Shown: in pieces, positions 28,153 through 37,082 of the stretch
Layout of the letters: every line of letters starts with the position of its first letter
Numbering within the stretch: the first letter of the stretch is position 1
Source: Ferrimonas sp048263965
GTDB lineage: Bacteria; Pseudomonadota; Gammaproteobacteria; Enterobacterales; Shewanellaceae
DNA length: 64,000 nt
Reading direction: 5' to 3'
Assembly: GCF_048263965.1 (NCBI RefSeq)
Contig: NZ_JBLXDO010000001.1
Coordinates: 1-64,000 of the forward strand
Notes under the pieces: model-generated
The model's database searches: none
Seen by the model: the letters and a program-made list of their open reading frames with translations, nothing else
What the model was told of the DNA's origin: nothing
Position numbers and translations under genes: made by a program

Positions 28153-29157
28153 TTGACTGAACAAGCCGCAGTAACGGTTTTAGGGGCGGGGTCTTACGGC
28201 ACCGCCCTTGCCATATCCCTGGCCCGTAATGGTCATCGCACCATCATCTGGGGGCACCTGCCGGACCACATGGAACGGCTGGAGCAGGATCGCCGCAACG
28301 AGGAGTTTCTCCCCGGCGTCGACTTCCCCGATGAACTGGTGGTGGAAGCGGACCTGGGCAAGGCCCTGGCTGCCAGCCGCAATGTGCTGGTGGTGGTGCC
28401 GAGCCATGTGTTCGCCCTGGTGCTGAAACAGGCACAGCCGCTGTTGCGTGATGACGCCCGCGTCGTCTGGGCCACCAAAGGCCTGGAGCCCGAGACTGGC
28501 CGGCTGCTGCAGGACGTTGCCCGGGAGATCCTGGGTGAGCAGATCCCGCTGGCGGTGATGTCCGGTCCCACCTTTGCCAAAGAGATGGCCGCCGGCCTGC
28601 CCACCGCCATCTCCCTGGCCTCTACCGACGATGATTTCGCCGAAGAGATGGCCCGGCTGATGCATTGCGGCACCTGGCTTCGGGTGTACCGCAACGCCGA
28701 TTTTATCGGTATGCAGCTCGGTGGTGCGGTGAAAAACGTTATCGCCATCGGCGCTGGCATGTCTGACGGCATCGGTTTTGGTGCCAATGCCCGTACCGCG
28801 CTGATTACCCGTGGTTTGGTGGAGCTGTGTCGTCTGGGTTGTGCCCTGGGCGCGGACAAGAACACCTTCATGGGGATGGCCGGCCTGGGTGATCTGGTGC
28901 TGACCTGCACCGACAACCAGTCCCGTAACCGACGCTTCGGCCTGGCCCTGGGCCAGGGGAAAGATGTCGACACCGCCCAGACTGAGATCGGTCAGGTGGT
29001 GGAGGGGTATCGCAACACCAAAGAGGTGTACATGCTGGCCAAGCGGGTTGGCGTGGAGATGCCCATCTGTGAACAGCTTTTCCAGGTGCTCTATGAGGGC
29101 AAGCCGGTGAAAGAGGCAGCAAAACAACTGCTGTCGCGGGACCCCAAGTCCGAGTAA
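28153..29157 (+). CDS. gpsA: NAD(P)-dependent glycerol-3-phosphate dehydrogenase
   Basis: This 334-residue enzyme reduces dihydroxyacetone phosphate to sn-glycerol-3-phosphate for phospholipid synthesis. The N-terminal dinucleotide site is VTVLGAGSYGTALA, and GPTFAKEMAAGLPTA and the catalytic-region LGGAVKNVIAIGAG follow. I choose TTG 28153, which has AAGGGAG about eight bases upstream and gives the family N-terminus (TEQAAVTVLGAG). A farther in-frame start at 28072 would overlap secB by 68 bases. Confidence 0.95.
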   Translation: MTEQAAVTVLGAGSYGTALAISLARNGHRTIIWGHLPDHMERLEQDRRNEEFLPGVDFPDELVVEADLGKALAASRNVLVVVPSHVFALVLKQAQPLLRDDARVVWATKGLEPETGRLLQDVAREILGEQIPLAVMSGPTFAKEMAAGLPTAISLASTDDDFAEEMARLMHCGTWLRVYRNADFIGMQLGGAVKNVIAIGAGMSDGIGFGANARTALITRGLVELCRLGCALGADKNTFMGMAGLGDLVLTCTDNQSRNRRFGLALGQGKDVDTAQTEIGQVVEGYRNTKEVYMLAKRVGVEMPICEQLFQVLYEGKPVKEAAKQLLSRDPKSE

Positions 29158-29182
29158 AATGACCGGTGGTCAAAATGATTCC

Positions 29183-29208
29183 AAAGGGATGCAGCCGCAT
29201 CCCTTTTT
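29183..29208 (+). terminator. Terminator after gpsA
   Basis: AAAGGGATGC / GCATCCCTTT, a 10-bp stem with loop AGCC, followed by T-rich sequence. Confidence 0.85.
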
Positions 29209-29225
29209 GTTTTTAGGTAGAAGTG

Positions 29226-30413
29226 ATGAGTCTTGAAACAGAGGTGCTGGTGATCGGCGCCGGTGCCGCCGGATTGATGTGTGCCGCAACCGCCGCTGCC
29301 CGCGGTCGTAAGGTGATGGTCATCGACCATGCCAAGCAGGCGGGTAAGAAGATCCTGATCAGTGGCGGTGGCCGCTGCAACTTCACCAACCTCTATGTGG
29401 AGCCAGCCAATTACCTGTGCAGCAATCCCCACTTCGTCAAATCCGCCCTGGCCCAATACACCCAGTGGGATTTTATCGATCTGGTGGTGCGCCACAACAT
29501 CGCCTATCACGAGCGAGACCACGGCCAGTTGTTCTGTGATGACAGCGCCAAAGAGATCGTGCGTATGTTGCTGGATGAGTGCGACAAGGGCCAGGTGCAG
29601 TTGAGACTGCGGACCGAGATTGAGTCGGTGAGCCGACTGGAGAGCGGGTTTGCCGTGGCCACCAGCATCGGCCGCATCCAATGCCAGTCTCTGGTGGTGG
29701 CCACCGGAGGCCTCTCCATGCCCAAGCTGGGGGCCACTCCCTATGGCTATAAGCTGGCGGAGCAGTTTGGCCTTAAGCTCAAGCCGACCCGGGCCGGTCT
29801 GGTTCCCTTCACCCTGCAACCCCAGGACAAGCAGCACTTCGAGCCCCTGTCCGGCATCAGCCTGACCGCCAATGTGGCTGCCCAGCGTGGCCCGGCCTTT
29901 ACTGAGCAGATGCTGATCACCCATCGCGGCCTCTCCGGTCCCTGCGTGCTGCAGGCTTCCAACTACCGGGAACCCGGTGAGGGGGTCACCATCGACCTGC
30001 TCCCCTCGGTAGACGTGGCCGAGGCCCTGGCCCAGGCCAGGGAGCAGAACCCCAAGCGTCAGCTCTCCACCTGGTTGTCAGAGCATTTCCCGGGGCGTCT
30101 GGCGGAGACGCTGATCGCCTACCACAGTTGGCCCAATCAGCCTCTGGGGCAGCTGAACAAGGCCACCCTGGCCGCCATTCCCGAGCAGCTCAACCGCTGG
30201 CAGCTCAAGCCCGGTGGGGACGAGGGTTACCGCACCGCCGAGGTGACCCTGGGCGGAGTGGACACCGATGAGCTCAGCTCCAAGACCATGGAGTGCAAGA
30301 GGGTCCCCGGACTCTACTTCGTCGGTGAGGTGATGGACGTCACCGGCTGGCTGGGAGGCTTCAACTTCCAGTGGGCCTGGGCTTCCGGCTATGTGGCGGG
30401 ACAGAACGCCTGA
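29226..30413 (+). CDS. NAD(P)/FAD-dependent oxidoreductase (HI0933/YhiN family)
   Basis: This is a 395-residue flavoprotein. The FAD-binding Rossmann motif VLVIGAGAAGLMCA is at the N-terminus, KKILISGGGRCNFTN is the family hallmark, VVATGGLSMPKLGATPYGY is in the middle, and GEVMDVTGWLGGFNFQWAWASGY closes the FAD domain. Its cellular substrate is unknown. ATG 29226 has AGGTAG upstream. The final 336 bases are overlapped on the other strand by the unterminated last antiporter gene. Confidence 0.93.
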   Translation: MSLETEVLVIGAGAAGLMCAATAAARGRKVMVIDHAKQAGKKILISGGGRCNFTNLYVEPANYLCSNPHFVKSALAQYTQWDFIDLVVRHNIAYHERDHGQLFCDDSAKEIVRMLLDECDKGQVQLRLRTEIESVSRLESGFAVATSIGRIQCQSLVVATGGLSMPKLGATPYGYKLAEQFGLKLKPTRAGLVPFTLQPQDKQHFEPLSGISLTANVAAQRGPAFTEQMLITHRGLSGPCVLQASNYREPGEGVTIDLLPSVDVAEALAQAREQNPKRQLSTWLSEHFPGRLAETLIAYHSWPNQPLGQLNKATLAAIPEQLNRWQLKPGGDEGYRTAEVTLGGVDTDELSSKTMECKRVPGLYFVGEVMDVTGWLGGFNFQWAWASGYVAGQNA

Positions 30414-31670
30414 GTACGCCGAAACAGGCAGTGCCACCATGGCTACCGCCAGCAGCAGAAGCAGGGTGATGGCCAGGCGCCACTGACGCAGGTAGCGTTC
30501 ACCGCCTTCCAGGCGTTGAGGCCACCTGTGTCTCAGCCATATCTCCCGCCAATAGCCAAACCAGGCGGCTCGCAGCCTGGGCAGGCTATGGGTCGCGACT
30601 CTCTTTATCCTCCGAAACACAACGCTGTGGCTAAATGGAACCGCTGAGCCTTTCGGGCTGACGGCGTCCTCCTTCCCCAAGCCAAGGGCGCCGATGAGGA
30701 CCAACCCCCCAGTACCGATGCCCGCCAGCAAAGGAAGCCCGGTGCCAACCTCGGGCCAGAGAGTGGGCAGCATCAGACCCGCGCCAATCACCATGGTCAC
30801 CCCGGCAGCAGTCAGGCTCACCACCAGGGTGCCCAGCTTGCGCCTGCGGCTCTGTGACACTCCTTGCCACAGAACGTACACAGCCACGCCGGCCCCGGTT
30901 GCCAGCAGCAGCCCCCCGGCCAAGGAGGCATCAAGGATACCCAGTGGCAGCCAGCGCAGCAGGCCGAACAGTCCGGTGGCGATGGGGCCGACCCAGAACA
31001 GCAGTGACAGCGCCGGACTCGGCGAACGGTGGGTTTGGGGAATCCACAGCAGCAGAGGCCACAGGCCCATCTTCAGCAGGTAGCCCAGGGCCACCAACAG
31101 TGGATAGAGGGGGGAGAAGTCCGGGTGTGCCACTGCCTGCTCCAGCTGGGTAAAGCCCAGATTGCCATTGGCGACAGTGGCCAGCAGCATGGCGTCAAAC
31201 AGCAGCAGATCGGCGATGATCAGCGGTATCAGATAGAGCTGGCCAGCGCGGCGGTTGGCCGGGTCGAAGTCGGTCAGCAGCAAGCCGACAAAGGCGTAAC
31301 TCATCAGGGTCGAGAAGGCATAAAACCCCATCAGGTCGGTGCTTAGCAGCGCGCCTGTCTGGCCACTGAGGGCCAGCAGTAACCAGGTGCCCCGGTAGAC
31401 CCGAAGGGTGGCAGGAAACAGCAGGTAGGCGCTGGCCCAGGCCACCACCGACATCGCCAGCCACCAGCGCGCGGTCGGGTCCAGACTCAGGGCAACACCG
31501 GTATTGAACCATGACAGGGATACCCAAGCCTGGGTCGGCATCAGCACCATGATTGCCGTCGGCAGCAGGGCCAGCAGAAGCGGCCAGGGCAAGGCGTGGC
31601 GCAGGATTGGCAAGGCCAGAACCAGCGGCAGCCCCGGGGCCAGAGTCAGAAGCAGGGTCATCAGCGTCAT
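30078..31670 (-). CDS. Third ND/MrpD-like membrane subunit with antisense C-terminal extension
   Basis: This is a 530-residue frame. About 1-410 form a multi-helix membrane protein of the complex-I/Mrp antiporter-subunit family. The TM7-type lysine is kept in LLKMGLWPLLLWIPQTH, but the TM5-type glutamate (LxE in the two upstream paralogues) is absent; the aligned region reads FYAFSTLMSY. After a last helix (LAITLLLLLAVAMVALPV, about 395-412) the frame runs on through 112 codons antisense to the YhiN-like gene. No stop occurs at the natural end. It overlaps the preceding gene by four bases (ATGA). The tail is probably not ancestral sequence; a lost stop or a sequence error are both possible. 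Confidence 0.75.
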   Translation of the reverse strand: MTLMTLLLTLAPGLPLVLALPILRHALPWPLLLALLPTAIMVLMPTQAWVSLSWFNTGVALSLDPTARWWLAMSVVAWASAYLLFPATLRVYRGTWLLLALSGQTGALLSTDLMGFYAFSTLMSYAFVGLLLTDFDPANRRAGQLYLIPLIIADLLLFDAMLLATVANGNLGFTQLEQAVAHPDFSPLYPLLVALGYLLKMGLWPLLLWIPQTHRSPSPALSLLFWVGPIATGLFGLLRWLPLGILDASLAGGLLLATGAGVAVYVLWQGVSQSRRRKLGTLVVSLTAAGVTMVIGAGLMLPTLWPEVGTGLPLLAGIGTGGLVLIGALGLGKEDAVSPKGSAVPFSHSVVFRRIKRVATHSLPRLRAAWFGYWREIWLRHRWPQRLEGGERYLRQWRLAITLLLLLAVAMVALPVSAYSGVLSRHIAGSPGPLEVEASQPAGDVHHLTDEVESGDPLALHGLGAELIGVHSAQGHLGGAVTLVPTGLELPAVELLGNGGQGGLVQLPQRLIGPTVVGDQRLRQTPREML

Positions 31671-33163
31671 GGCGCGAACCCCCTGTCGGCGATGATTCCG
31701 GCCCACTCCACCAGGCCGAAGGGAGCGGAGGCCAGTACCCCCAGCATCACGATCATGACTGCCGTTGCCAGGGGAGGCAGCAGCAGCGCCCAGGCTGTCT
31801 CCTGTTGACCCAGGTTGCGCTCCGCCGGCCAGTTCGCCGGCGGCGCCCTGAACCAGGCGCGGTGCAGGATGGGCAGGAAGTAGGCGGCGTTGAGTGCGCT
31901 GCTGCCGGAGAGGATCAGAATCACCCAGCCCTGATTCATCTCAAGGGCACCAAGCCCCAGATACCACTTGCTGAAGAATCCCGCCAGGGGAGGAGCGCCG
32001 ATCATGCCAAACGCCCCCAGGGTGAAGGAGGCCATGGTCCAGGGCATGCGCTGGCCCACCCCGTCCATCTCCTCGATGTGGTGAATGCCCAGGGTTTCGG
32101 CCAGGTTTCCGGCGCAGAGGAACAGGGTGATCTTCTGCACCCCCTGATGCACCAGGTGCACCAAACCGCCGGTGGCGGCAATGGGGCCCGCCAGGGCAAC
32201 GCCAAGGATGATGTAGGCGATCTGACTGACGGTGGAGAACGCCAGCCGCCGCTTCAGCTCCTGCTGGAACAGCGCCCTGACCGAACCGTAGACAATGGTG
32301 ATGGCGGCCAGGGCTGCCAGGGGCAGCATCAGCCCCAGACTGGCGGCGAAATTGATGCCATAAACGTCAAAAATGACACGAATGATGCCGAATGCGCCGG
32401 CTTTGACTACGGCCACCGCGTGCAGCAGGGCACTGACCGGGGCCGGTGCCACCATCGCCTGGGGCAGCCAGCCATGGAGGGGGATCAGCGCCGCCTTGAC
32501 CCCCAGTCCGGCGATCAGCAAGCCGAACACCAGGATCAGCTGCGGGTGAAGGGAGGCATCCACCTCGGCCAGGAATCCGCCCTCCCGGAAGTCCAGAGAA
32601 CCCGTTAGGGTGAACAGCCACACGGTGGCCAGCAGCAGCAGGGCGCCGCCGCCGACGGTATAGGCCAGGTAGTTGCGTCCGGCCCGTCGCGCTACCTCGG
32701 TGCCGCGATGGACGATCAGCGGATAGGTACACAGGGTCAGCAGTTCATAGAACAGCAGGAAGGTAAGCAGGTTGCCCGCCAGGGCGACACCGACTGTGGC
32801 GGTCACACACAGGCTGAAGAAGCCGAAGAAGCGACTGCGATTGGGGGAATTTTCCAGGTAGCCCACGGCGTAGACCGTGGTGACCAGCCACAGTAGGGCG
32901 GAGAGCAGCAGAAACAGCATCGACAGCGGTGTGGCGCGCAGCATCAGGTCCAGACCCGCGATCAGGGGCAGCTGAGCCTGATAGTGCTCGCCTCGCAACA
33001 TGCCTGCCAGCATCGCCAGTACCAGCACTATCTTCACCACCGCGCCAGCCAGGTTCAGGGTGGTGCGGGTGATGACCCTCTCTTCCGGCAGCAGGAAGAT
33101 GATCAAGCCCGGCAGCAGAGAACTGCCGAGGATCAGCAGCGGCAGGGACTGGCTCCAACTCAT
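31667..33163 (-). CDS. Second ND/MrpD-like proton-translocating subunit
   Basis: This is a 498-residue membrane protein with about 14 helices. The conserved membrane glutamate lies in FLLFYELLTLCTYPL and the lysine in GVKAALIPLHGWLPQAM, followed by APAPVSALLHAVAVVKAG, the canonical proton-channel signature of MrpA/MrpD and NuoL/M/N. I start at ATG 33163 (MSWSQSLPLLIL) with GGGGGAGCGG upstream. The start overlaps the upstream mrpD stop by four bases, so these subunits are translationally coupled. Confidence 0.9.
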   Translation of the reverse strand: MSWSQSLPLLILGSSLLPGLIIFLLPEERVITRTTLNLAGAVVKIVLVLAMLAGMLRGEHYQAQLPLIAGLDLMLRATPLSMLFLLLSALLWLVTTVYAVGYLENSPNRSRFFGFFSLCVTATVGVALAGNLLTFLLFYELLTLCTYPLIVHRGTEVARRAGRNYLAYTVGGGALLLLATVWLFTLTGSLDFREGGFLAEVDASLHPQLILVFGLLIAGLGVKAALIPLHGWLPQAMVAPAPVSALLHAVAVVKAGAFGIIRVIFDVYGINFAASLGLMLPLAALAAITIVYGSVRALFQQELKRRLAFSTVSQIAYIILGVALAGPIAATGGLVHLVHQGVQKITLFLCAGNLAETLGIHHIEEMDGVGQRMPWTMASFTLGAFGMIGAPPLAGFFSKWYLGLGALEMNQGWVILILSGSSALNAAYFLPILHRAWFRAPPANWPAERNLGQQETAWALLLPPLATAVMIVMLGVLASAPFGLVEWAGIIADRGFAP

Positions 33164-34596
33164 CCGCTCCCCCTTACACCGAATGGTGCTCCCAGCTCCA
33201 TCATTGTCATGGGAGGTGCCGCGAACAGCCCCAGGATGATCGCCAGCAGGGCCATGGCCAGGGGGGGCCAGATCATCTGTGGGGACAACCTTTGCAGCGA
33301 CGCCGAGGGGGTGGCCTGGGTAAAGACGCAGCCGATCACCCTGAACAGGTAGGCCGCAGCCAGGAAGCCGCCCAACAGCAGGATCAGGGCCCACCACCAT
33401 TGCCCGGACTGAACTGACGCTTGCAGCAGCAACCACTTGGCGATGAAGCCCCCGCTGGGAGGCAGCCCCATGATGCTGACCCCGGCCAGGGTGAAGGCGG
33501 TCATGGTCAGAGGCAGTTTCTGGAGGATGGGGTCAAACTCGGCAATGCGGTCGTGGCCTGCCGCAGTCATGATGTTGCCCGCCGCCATAAACAGAGCCGC
33601 TTTGGCCATGGCGTGAGACAGCACCATGTAGACCGCTCCCTTCCAGGCGAGACCGATGCCCAGGGGAAAAGCCAGAAACAGGTAGCCCAGCTGGGAGACC
33701 GTCGAGTAAGCGATCAGCAGCTTCAGTCGGGTCTGGCGCAGTGCCAGCACTCCGCCCCACAACACGGCGATGCCCCCCAGTCCTCCCAGCAGTTGGGCCA
33801 GTGGCACTGTGGTCGCCGGCAGCAGGGTCCACCACAGGCGCAGCAGGATGTAGAAGGAGGCCTTGACCACCAGGGCCGACAACAGCGCGCTGACCGGAGT
33901 CGGGGCGTTGGCGTGGGCTGGCGGCAGCCAGAAGTGCAGGGGGAATAGGGCGGATTTGATCAAAAGGCCGGCGCCCATGAGTCCCAGGGCAACCCATACC
34001 GAAGGTGACGGGGTTATCCGCTGGGCCAGCAGGGTGAGGTCCAGGGTGCCAACACCGTGATAGAGCAGGGCCACGCCCAACAGGTAGAACAACGAGCTAA
34101 CCAAACCCACCAGCAGATAGCGCATGGCAGAGGTCAGCGCCTGAGCGCCGCCGGCCAGGGCCACCAGCGCCACCGCCGCCAAGCCAAGCAATTCCAGGGT
34201 GACGTAGAGATTGAAGATGTCTGCGGAGAGAAACAGGGCATTGAGTGCGCCCCACAGCAGCAGCCACAGAGGCCAGAAGTGGCCAGCCCTCTCTGCACCG
34301 AAGTAGCCGCTGGCATAGACACTGATTCCCAGGCCGGTGAGGGCGGTGGTCATCAGCATAATCAGGCTCAGTCCATCGGCAAACAGGTCGATACCCAGGG
34401 GGGCACCCCAGCTACCCATGGGGTAGCGCACCTCCTCCAGGTGGCTAAGTTGCCAGCCCAGGCCGGCTACACAGGCCAGGATGGCGATGGCGGTGACTAT
34501 GCCCAGCCACTGATTGCGCGCTGGGAACAGGAAGCAGGCGATGCCCCCCAGCAGCGGCAAGATGATCAGTAGGGTGACCCAGGCAAACTCCAGCAA
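33160..34596 (-). CDS. mrpD: MrpD/MnhD-type antiporter subunit
   Basis: This is a 478-residue membrane subunit of a Na+(K+)/H+ antiporter. The glutamate is in LYVTLELLGLAAVAL and the lysine in LLIKSALFPLHFWLPPAHANAPTPVSALLS. About 13-14 helices are visible. The start ATG has AAGGAG seven bases upstream. Gene order E-F-G-DUF4040-B-C-D matches the antiporter module of Mbh hydrogenases and the shorter Mrp-type operons. Confidence 0.92.
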   Translation of the reverse strand: MLEFAWVTLLIILPLLGGIACFLFPARNQWLGIVTAIAILACVAGLGWQLSHLEEVRYPMGSWGAPLGIDLFADGLSLIMLMTTALTGLGISVYASGYFGAERAGHFWPLWLLLWGALNALFLSADIFNLYVTLELLGLAAVALVALAGGAQALTSAMRYLLVGLVSSLFYLLGVALLYHGVGTLDLTLLAQRITPSPSVWVALGLMGAGLLIKSALFPLHFWLPPAHANAPTPVSALLSALVVKASFYILLRLWWTLLPATTVPLAQLLGGLGGIAVLWGGVLALRQTRLKLLIAYSTVSQLGYLFLAFPLGIGLAWKGAVYMVLSHAMAKAALFMAAGNIMTAAGHDRIAEFDPILQKLPLTMTAFTLAGVSIMGLPPSGGFIAKWLLLQASVQSGQWWWALILLLGGFLAAAYLFRVIGCVFTQATPSASLQRLSPQMIWPPLAMALLAIILGLFAAPPMTMMELGAPFGVRGSG

Positions 34597-34619
34597 TGTT
34601 GACTCCTTTCCATCTCAGC

Positions 34620-34949
34620 TTACGGTCCCTGGTCGTGGTGGGACTCCTGCAGGTGATCGATAAGCTCACTCTTTCCGGTGGCCAGGAACACCTTGAGCAT
34701 CAGACGCAGCGCCAGGGCCGTTGCCGACACAGTGACCACGATGCCGGTGATCACCATGGCGTGGGGGACCGGGTCAGGCGGCAGTTGCGGATTGCGAAAC
34801 GCCAGGGCCACCAGGGTCAGAAAGACGCCACTGCACATCACATTGAGGGCGAGAATCTTTCTCAGCAGGTGGCGGTGCACCATCAGGGTGTTGAGTCCCA
34901 GCACAAACAGGGCAACACCAAGCAGGGCATAGAGGTAGACGTGGTTCAT
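34620..34949 (-). CDS. mrpC: MrpC/MnhC-type antiporter subunit (NuoK-like)
   Basis: This is a 109-residue protein with three hydrophobic helices. LALNVMCSGVFL and DPVPHAMVITGIVVTVSATALALRL are the NuoK/MrpC signatures. Its start overlaps the mrpB stop by four bases. Confidence 0.9.
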   Translation of the reverse strand: MNHVYLYALLGVALFVLGLNTLMVHRHLLRKILALNVMCSGVFLTLVALAFRNPQLPPDPVPHAMVITGIVVTVSATALALRLMLKVFLATGKSELIDHLQESHHDQGP

Positions 34950-35602
34950 CCGGGCCTCCCTGTGGGTGGGTTGCCCAGAAACAGGGCGGCTAAGGTGATG
35001 CCAATGGAGAGGGTGGCGGCCGCCTCAATCACCAGTATCAGCTTCGAGGCGACAATGGGGGGAAAGTGCAGGAATCCCCTGTCCAGCAGCAGGGCGGCCC
35101 CGGTCAGGATAAACACCCCCAGGCCGGCCACTATGCTCAGTCTGACCGGCAGCGTCAGGAAGCGGTTTTCCACTCGCCAATCACACAGCAGCAGCAATAC
35201 GCCCGCTGCTCCGAGCAGCGATCCCGCCTGAAATGCACCGCCGGGGGAGGATGCGCCTGCCCACAACAGGTAGCCCGCCACCAGCAGCAGGACCGGAACC
35301 AGCTGCCGTGACATCATCTCCAGCACCAGCCCGGGAGGGGGAGAGCGGTACTCTGTCAGGCCGCCCAGTGACCAGGCGCCGAGCAGGGCCACCAGCAGCA
35401 CCGCCAGTTCCAGCAGGGTGTCGTAGCCACGGAAGTTGAGCAGTACCGCGGTCACCTGATTGGTGACACCGCTGGCATTCATGTGACTGGCCACCAGGGG
35501 AGGCAACTGCTGTGCTGGCTCGGGGGTGATCACCACGGCGTAGGCGATCCCTGAGAAGACCAGCAGCAACAGCGGCCATCGCACCCAGCATTCTCTGATC
35601 AT
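34946..35602 (-). CDS. mrpB: MrpB/MnhB-domain subunit with MbhE-like N-terminus
   Basis: This is a 218-residue membrane protein. The N-terminal part (about 1-85, NFRGYDTLLELAVLLVALLG) resembles MbhE/the end of MrpA; the C-terminal part (about 95-215, PGGAFQAGSLLGAAGVLLLL) is an MnhB domain. So MbhE- and MbhF-like parts appear fused. I start at ATG 35602 (MIRECWVRWPLLLL), beside the upstream stop, rather than 69 bases earlier. Confidence 0.85.
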   Translation of the reverse strand: MIRECWVRWPLLLLVFSGIAYAVVITPEPAQQLPPLVASHMNASGVTNQVTAVLLNFRGYDTLLELAVLLVALLGAWSLGGLTEYRSPPPGLVLEMMSRQLVPVLLLVAGYLLWAGASSPGGAFQAGSLLGAAGVLLLLCDWRVENRFLTLPVRLSIVAGLGVFILTGAALLLDRGFLHFPPIVASKLILVIEAAATLSIGITLAALFLGNPPTGRPG

Positions 35603-35603
35603 C

Positions 35604-35921
35604 TCAGCGCTCCTGCCCTTTGTGGGCCATATCTGACGTGGTGTCGTCGGTCGGAGAGTTGCTCTTGTCATCGGTTTTCAATCTCGCCAGGGCGGCCAAC
35701 AGCAGTGCGCCGGTGAGGCCCGCACCGATGGCCGCTTCCGCCAGGGCGATATCCACGGCACCGAGCCGCACCCAGGCCAAGGCCATCAGCAACCCAAAGT
35801 TGATGTACAGCACTATTGCCCTGAACAGGTCCGGGCTGGCCAGTGCCTGCCAGGCAAGGCAGAACAACCCCATTCCCAACAATCCGTCCAGCAGCCAGTA
35901 GAGCGTGGTTACCCCTTCCAT
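35604..35921 (-). CDS. DUF4040 (MbhD-like) antiporter subunit
   Basis: This 105-residue protein has three hydrophobic helices. DIALAEAAIGAGLTGALLLAAL is the DUF4040/MbhD signature, equivalent to part of the C-terminus of large MrpA proteins. As a separate gene it shows this operon uses the split Mbh-like architecture. It overlaps the mrpG end by 13 bases. Confidence 0.85.
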   Translation of the reverse strand: MEGVTTLYWLLDGLLGMGLFCLAWQALASPDLFRAIVLYINFGLLMALAWVRLGAVDIALAEAAIGAGLTGALLLAALARLKTDDKSNSPTDDTTSDMAHKGQER

Positions 35922-36211
35922 ATCTTGATACCCCGCAGAAGCGCACCCCGGGCAATCAGGTGGGCGATGCTGGCGCTGGCAAGTATCACCAGCCCCCAGA
36001 TCAGCAGCAACTTGATCACGGTAAGCCAGCTCTCGACGTCAAGTGACAGGCCAGCGACGATCAGCCCCAGGCCAAGGTTGTCCGCCTTGGTCAAGGCATG
36101 CAGTCGGGTGTAGACGTCAGGGAAGCGCAGCAGTCCCAGGGTGCCGGCCAGGAAAAACAGCCCACCGCAGACCAGCAGAATCACAGACAGGGCGTTAACT
36201 GTTGTCATCAT
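35909..36211 (-). CDS. mrpG: MrpG/MnhG-type antiporter subunit
   Basis: This is a 100-residue subunit with three helices. GTLGLLRFPDVYTRLHALTKADNLG is the MnhG hallmark. The start is at one of two adjacent ATGs (36211 or 36208), which overlap the mrpF end. An in-frame extension to 36292 has no family match. Confidence 0.9.
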   Translation of the reverse strand: MMTTVNALSVILLVCGGLFFLAGTLGLLRFPDVYTRLHALTKADNLGLGLIVAGLSLDVESWLTVIKLLLIWGLVILASASIAHLIARGALLRGIKIWKG

Positions 36212-36473
36212 CAGCCTCCTCCCCCGGCCAGGCGCGTCGCACGAAGGCCACCGCAGTGACCGCCGACAACAGGGCGAACACCAGGGCAACATCCCGCAGT
36301 TCTGACTGGCCGGAGGCCTGTGCCAGCAGCAGCAGGGTGGCCACCGAAGTGGTGCCGAACAACTGGGCGGACAGCATGCGATCAGCCGCGGTGGGCCCCC
36401 TCAATACCCGCCACATACCGGCAATCAGGTTCAGCAACAGGAACAGTGCTAATACAAATTGCAGGGTCTGCAT
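36195..36473 (-). CDS. mrpF: MrpF/MnhF-type antiporter subunit
   Basis: This is a 92-residue three-helix subunit. RVLRGPTAADRMLSAQLFG and RDVALVFALLSAVTAVAF match MrpF. GGAG precedes the ATG. It lies 66 bases downstream of mrpE and overlaps mrpG. Confidence 0.9.
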   Translation of the reverse strand: MQTLQFVLALFLLLNLIAGMWRVLRGPTAADRMLSAQLFGTTSVATLLLLAQASGQSELRDVALVFALLSAVTAVAFVRRAWPGEEADDDNS

Positions 36474-36539
36474 ACGGACTCCGTTCTCCTAAATGGTTGG
36501 GGTGGCTAAGATGCTGGGGTTGGGCGGCATCTCCGCGAT

Positions 36540-37082
36540 TCAACTCAACCTGTCGCTGTCGTCGGCTGGCGGCAGTGGGGTGCCAAACACCAGGGCGATG
36601 ATCCTCTCCAGCTCCAATAATTCCGGTATGACTGTTTTGCGCCCATCGAGTACATGCACTCTCAGCAACCCTGTCCTCAGCTCGGTACTGAGGGTGCCGG
36701 GGAGCAGGCTGACGGTGTTGGCCATAAACACCCTGGCCATACCCGACGGCAATCTCAGTGGAAAGTCGATAAGGGTTGGCGCCAAGGGGCGTCGAGGGTG
36801 GAACGCCCGCCAGGCGACATCAACCCCGCCCCGCAGTGAATACCAGATGAAGTGCGGAACGAATCGGGCAAAACCCACAGGAGAGAAGCTAAAGGGGGCC
36901 ACCAGTTTCATGCTGACCCAGGTTGCCAACAGCACCACCGGGACTCCAACCCACCAGGATGCCATGGCACCGTCACTGAGCATCCACCACAGCAGGGCAA
37001 ATGCTGCGGCACGCCAGCCCGCCCCGAGGTGCTGGGTACTCAGGCCTTCGTGCTGTTTGCCGGTCGCCAGGGGTTGACTCAT
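36540..37082 (-). CDS. mrpE: MrpE/MnhE-type antiporter subunit
   Basis: This 180-residue protein has N-terminal hydrophobic helices (about 22-60) and the conserved MANTVSLLPGTLSTEL and LRVHVLDG of MnhE. AGGAG precedes the ATG. It is the first gene of the nine-gene minus-strand operon, whose promoter should lie in 37083-37400, a stretch in which I see no gene. Confidence 0.9.
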   Translation of the reverse strand: MSQPLATGKQHEGLSTQHLGAGWRAAAFALLWWMLSDGAMASWWVGVPVVLLATWVSMKLVAPFSFSPVGFARFVPHFIWYSLRGGVDVAWRAFHPRRPLAPTLIDFPLRLPSGMARVFMANTVSLLPGTLSTELRTGLLRVHVLDGRKTVIPELLELERIIALVFGTPLPPADDSDRLS

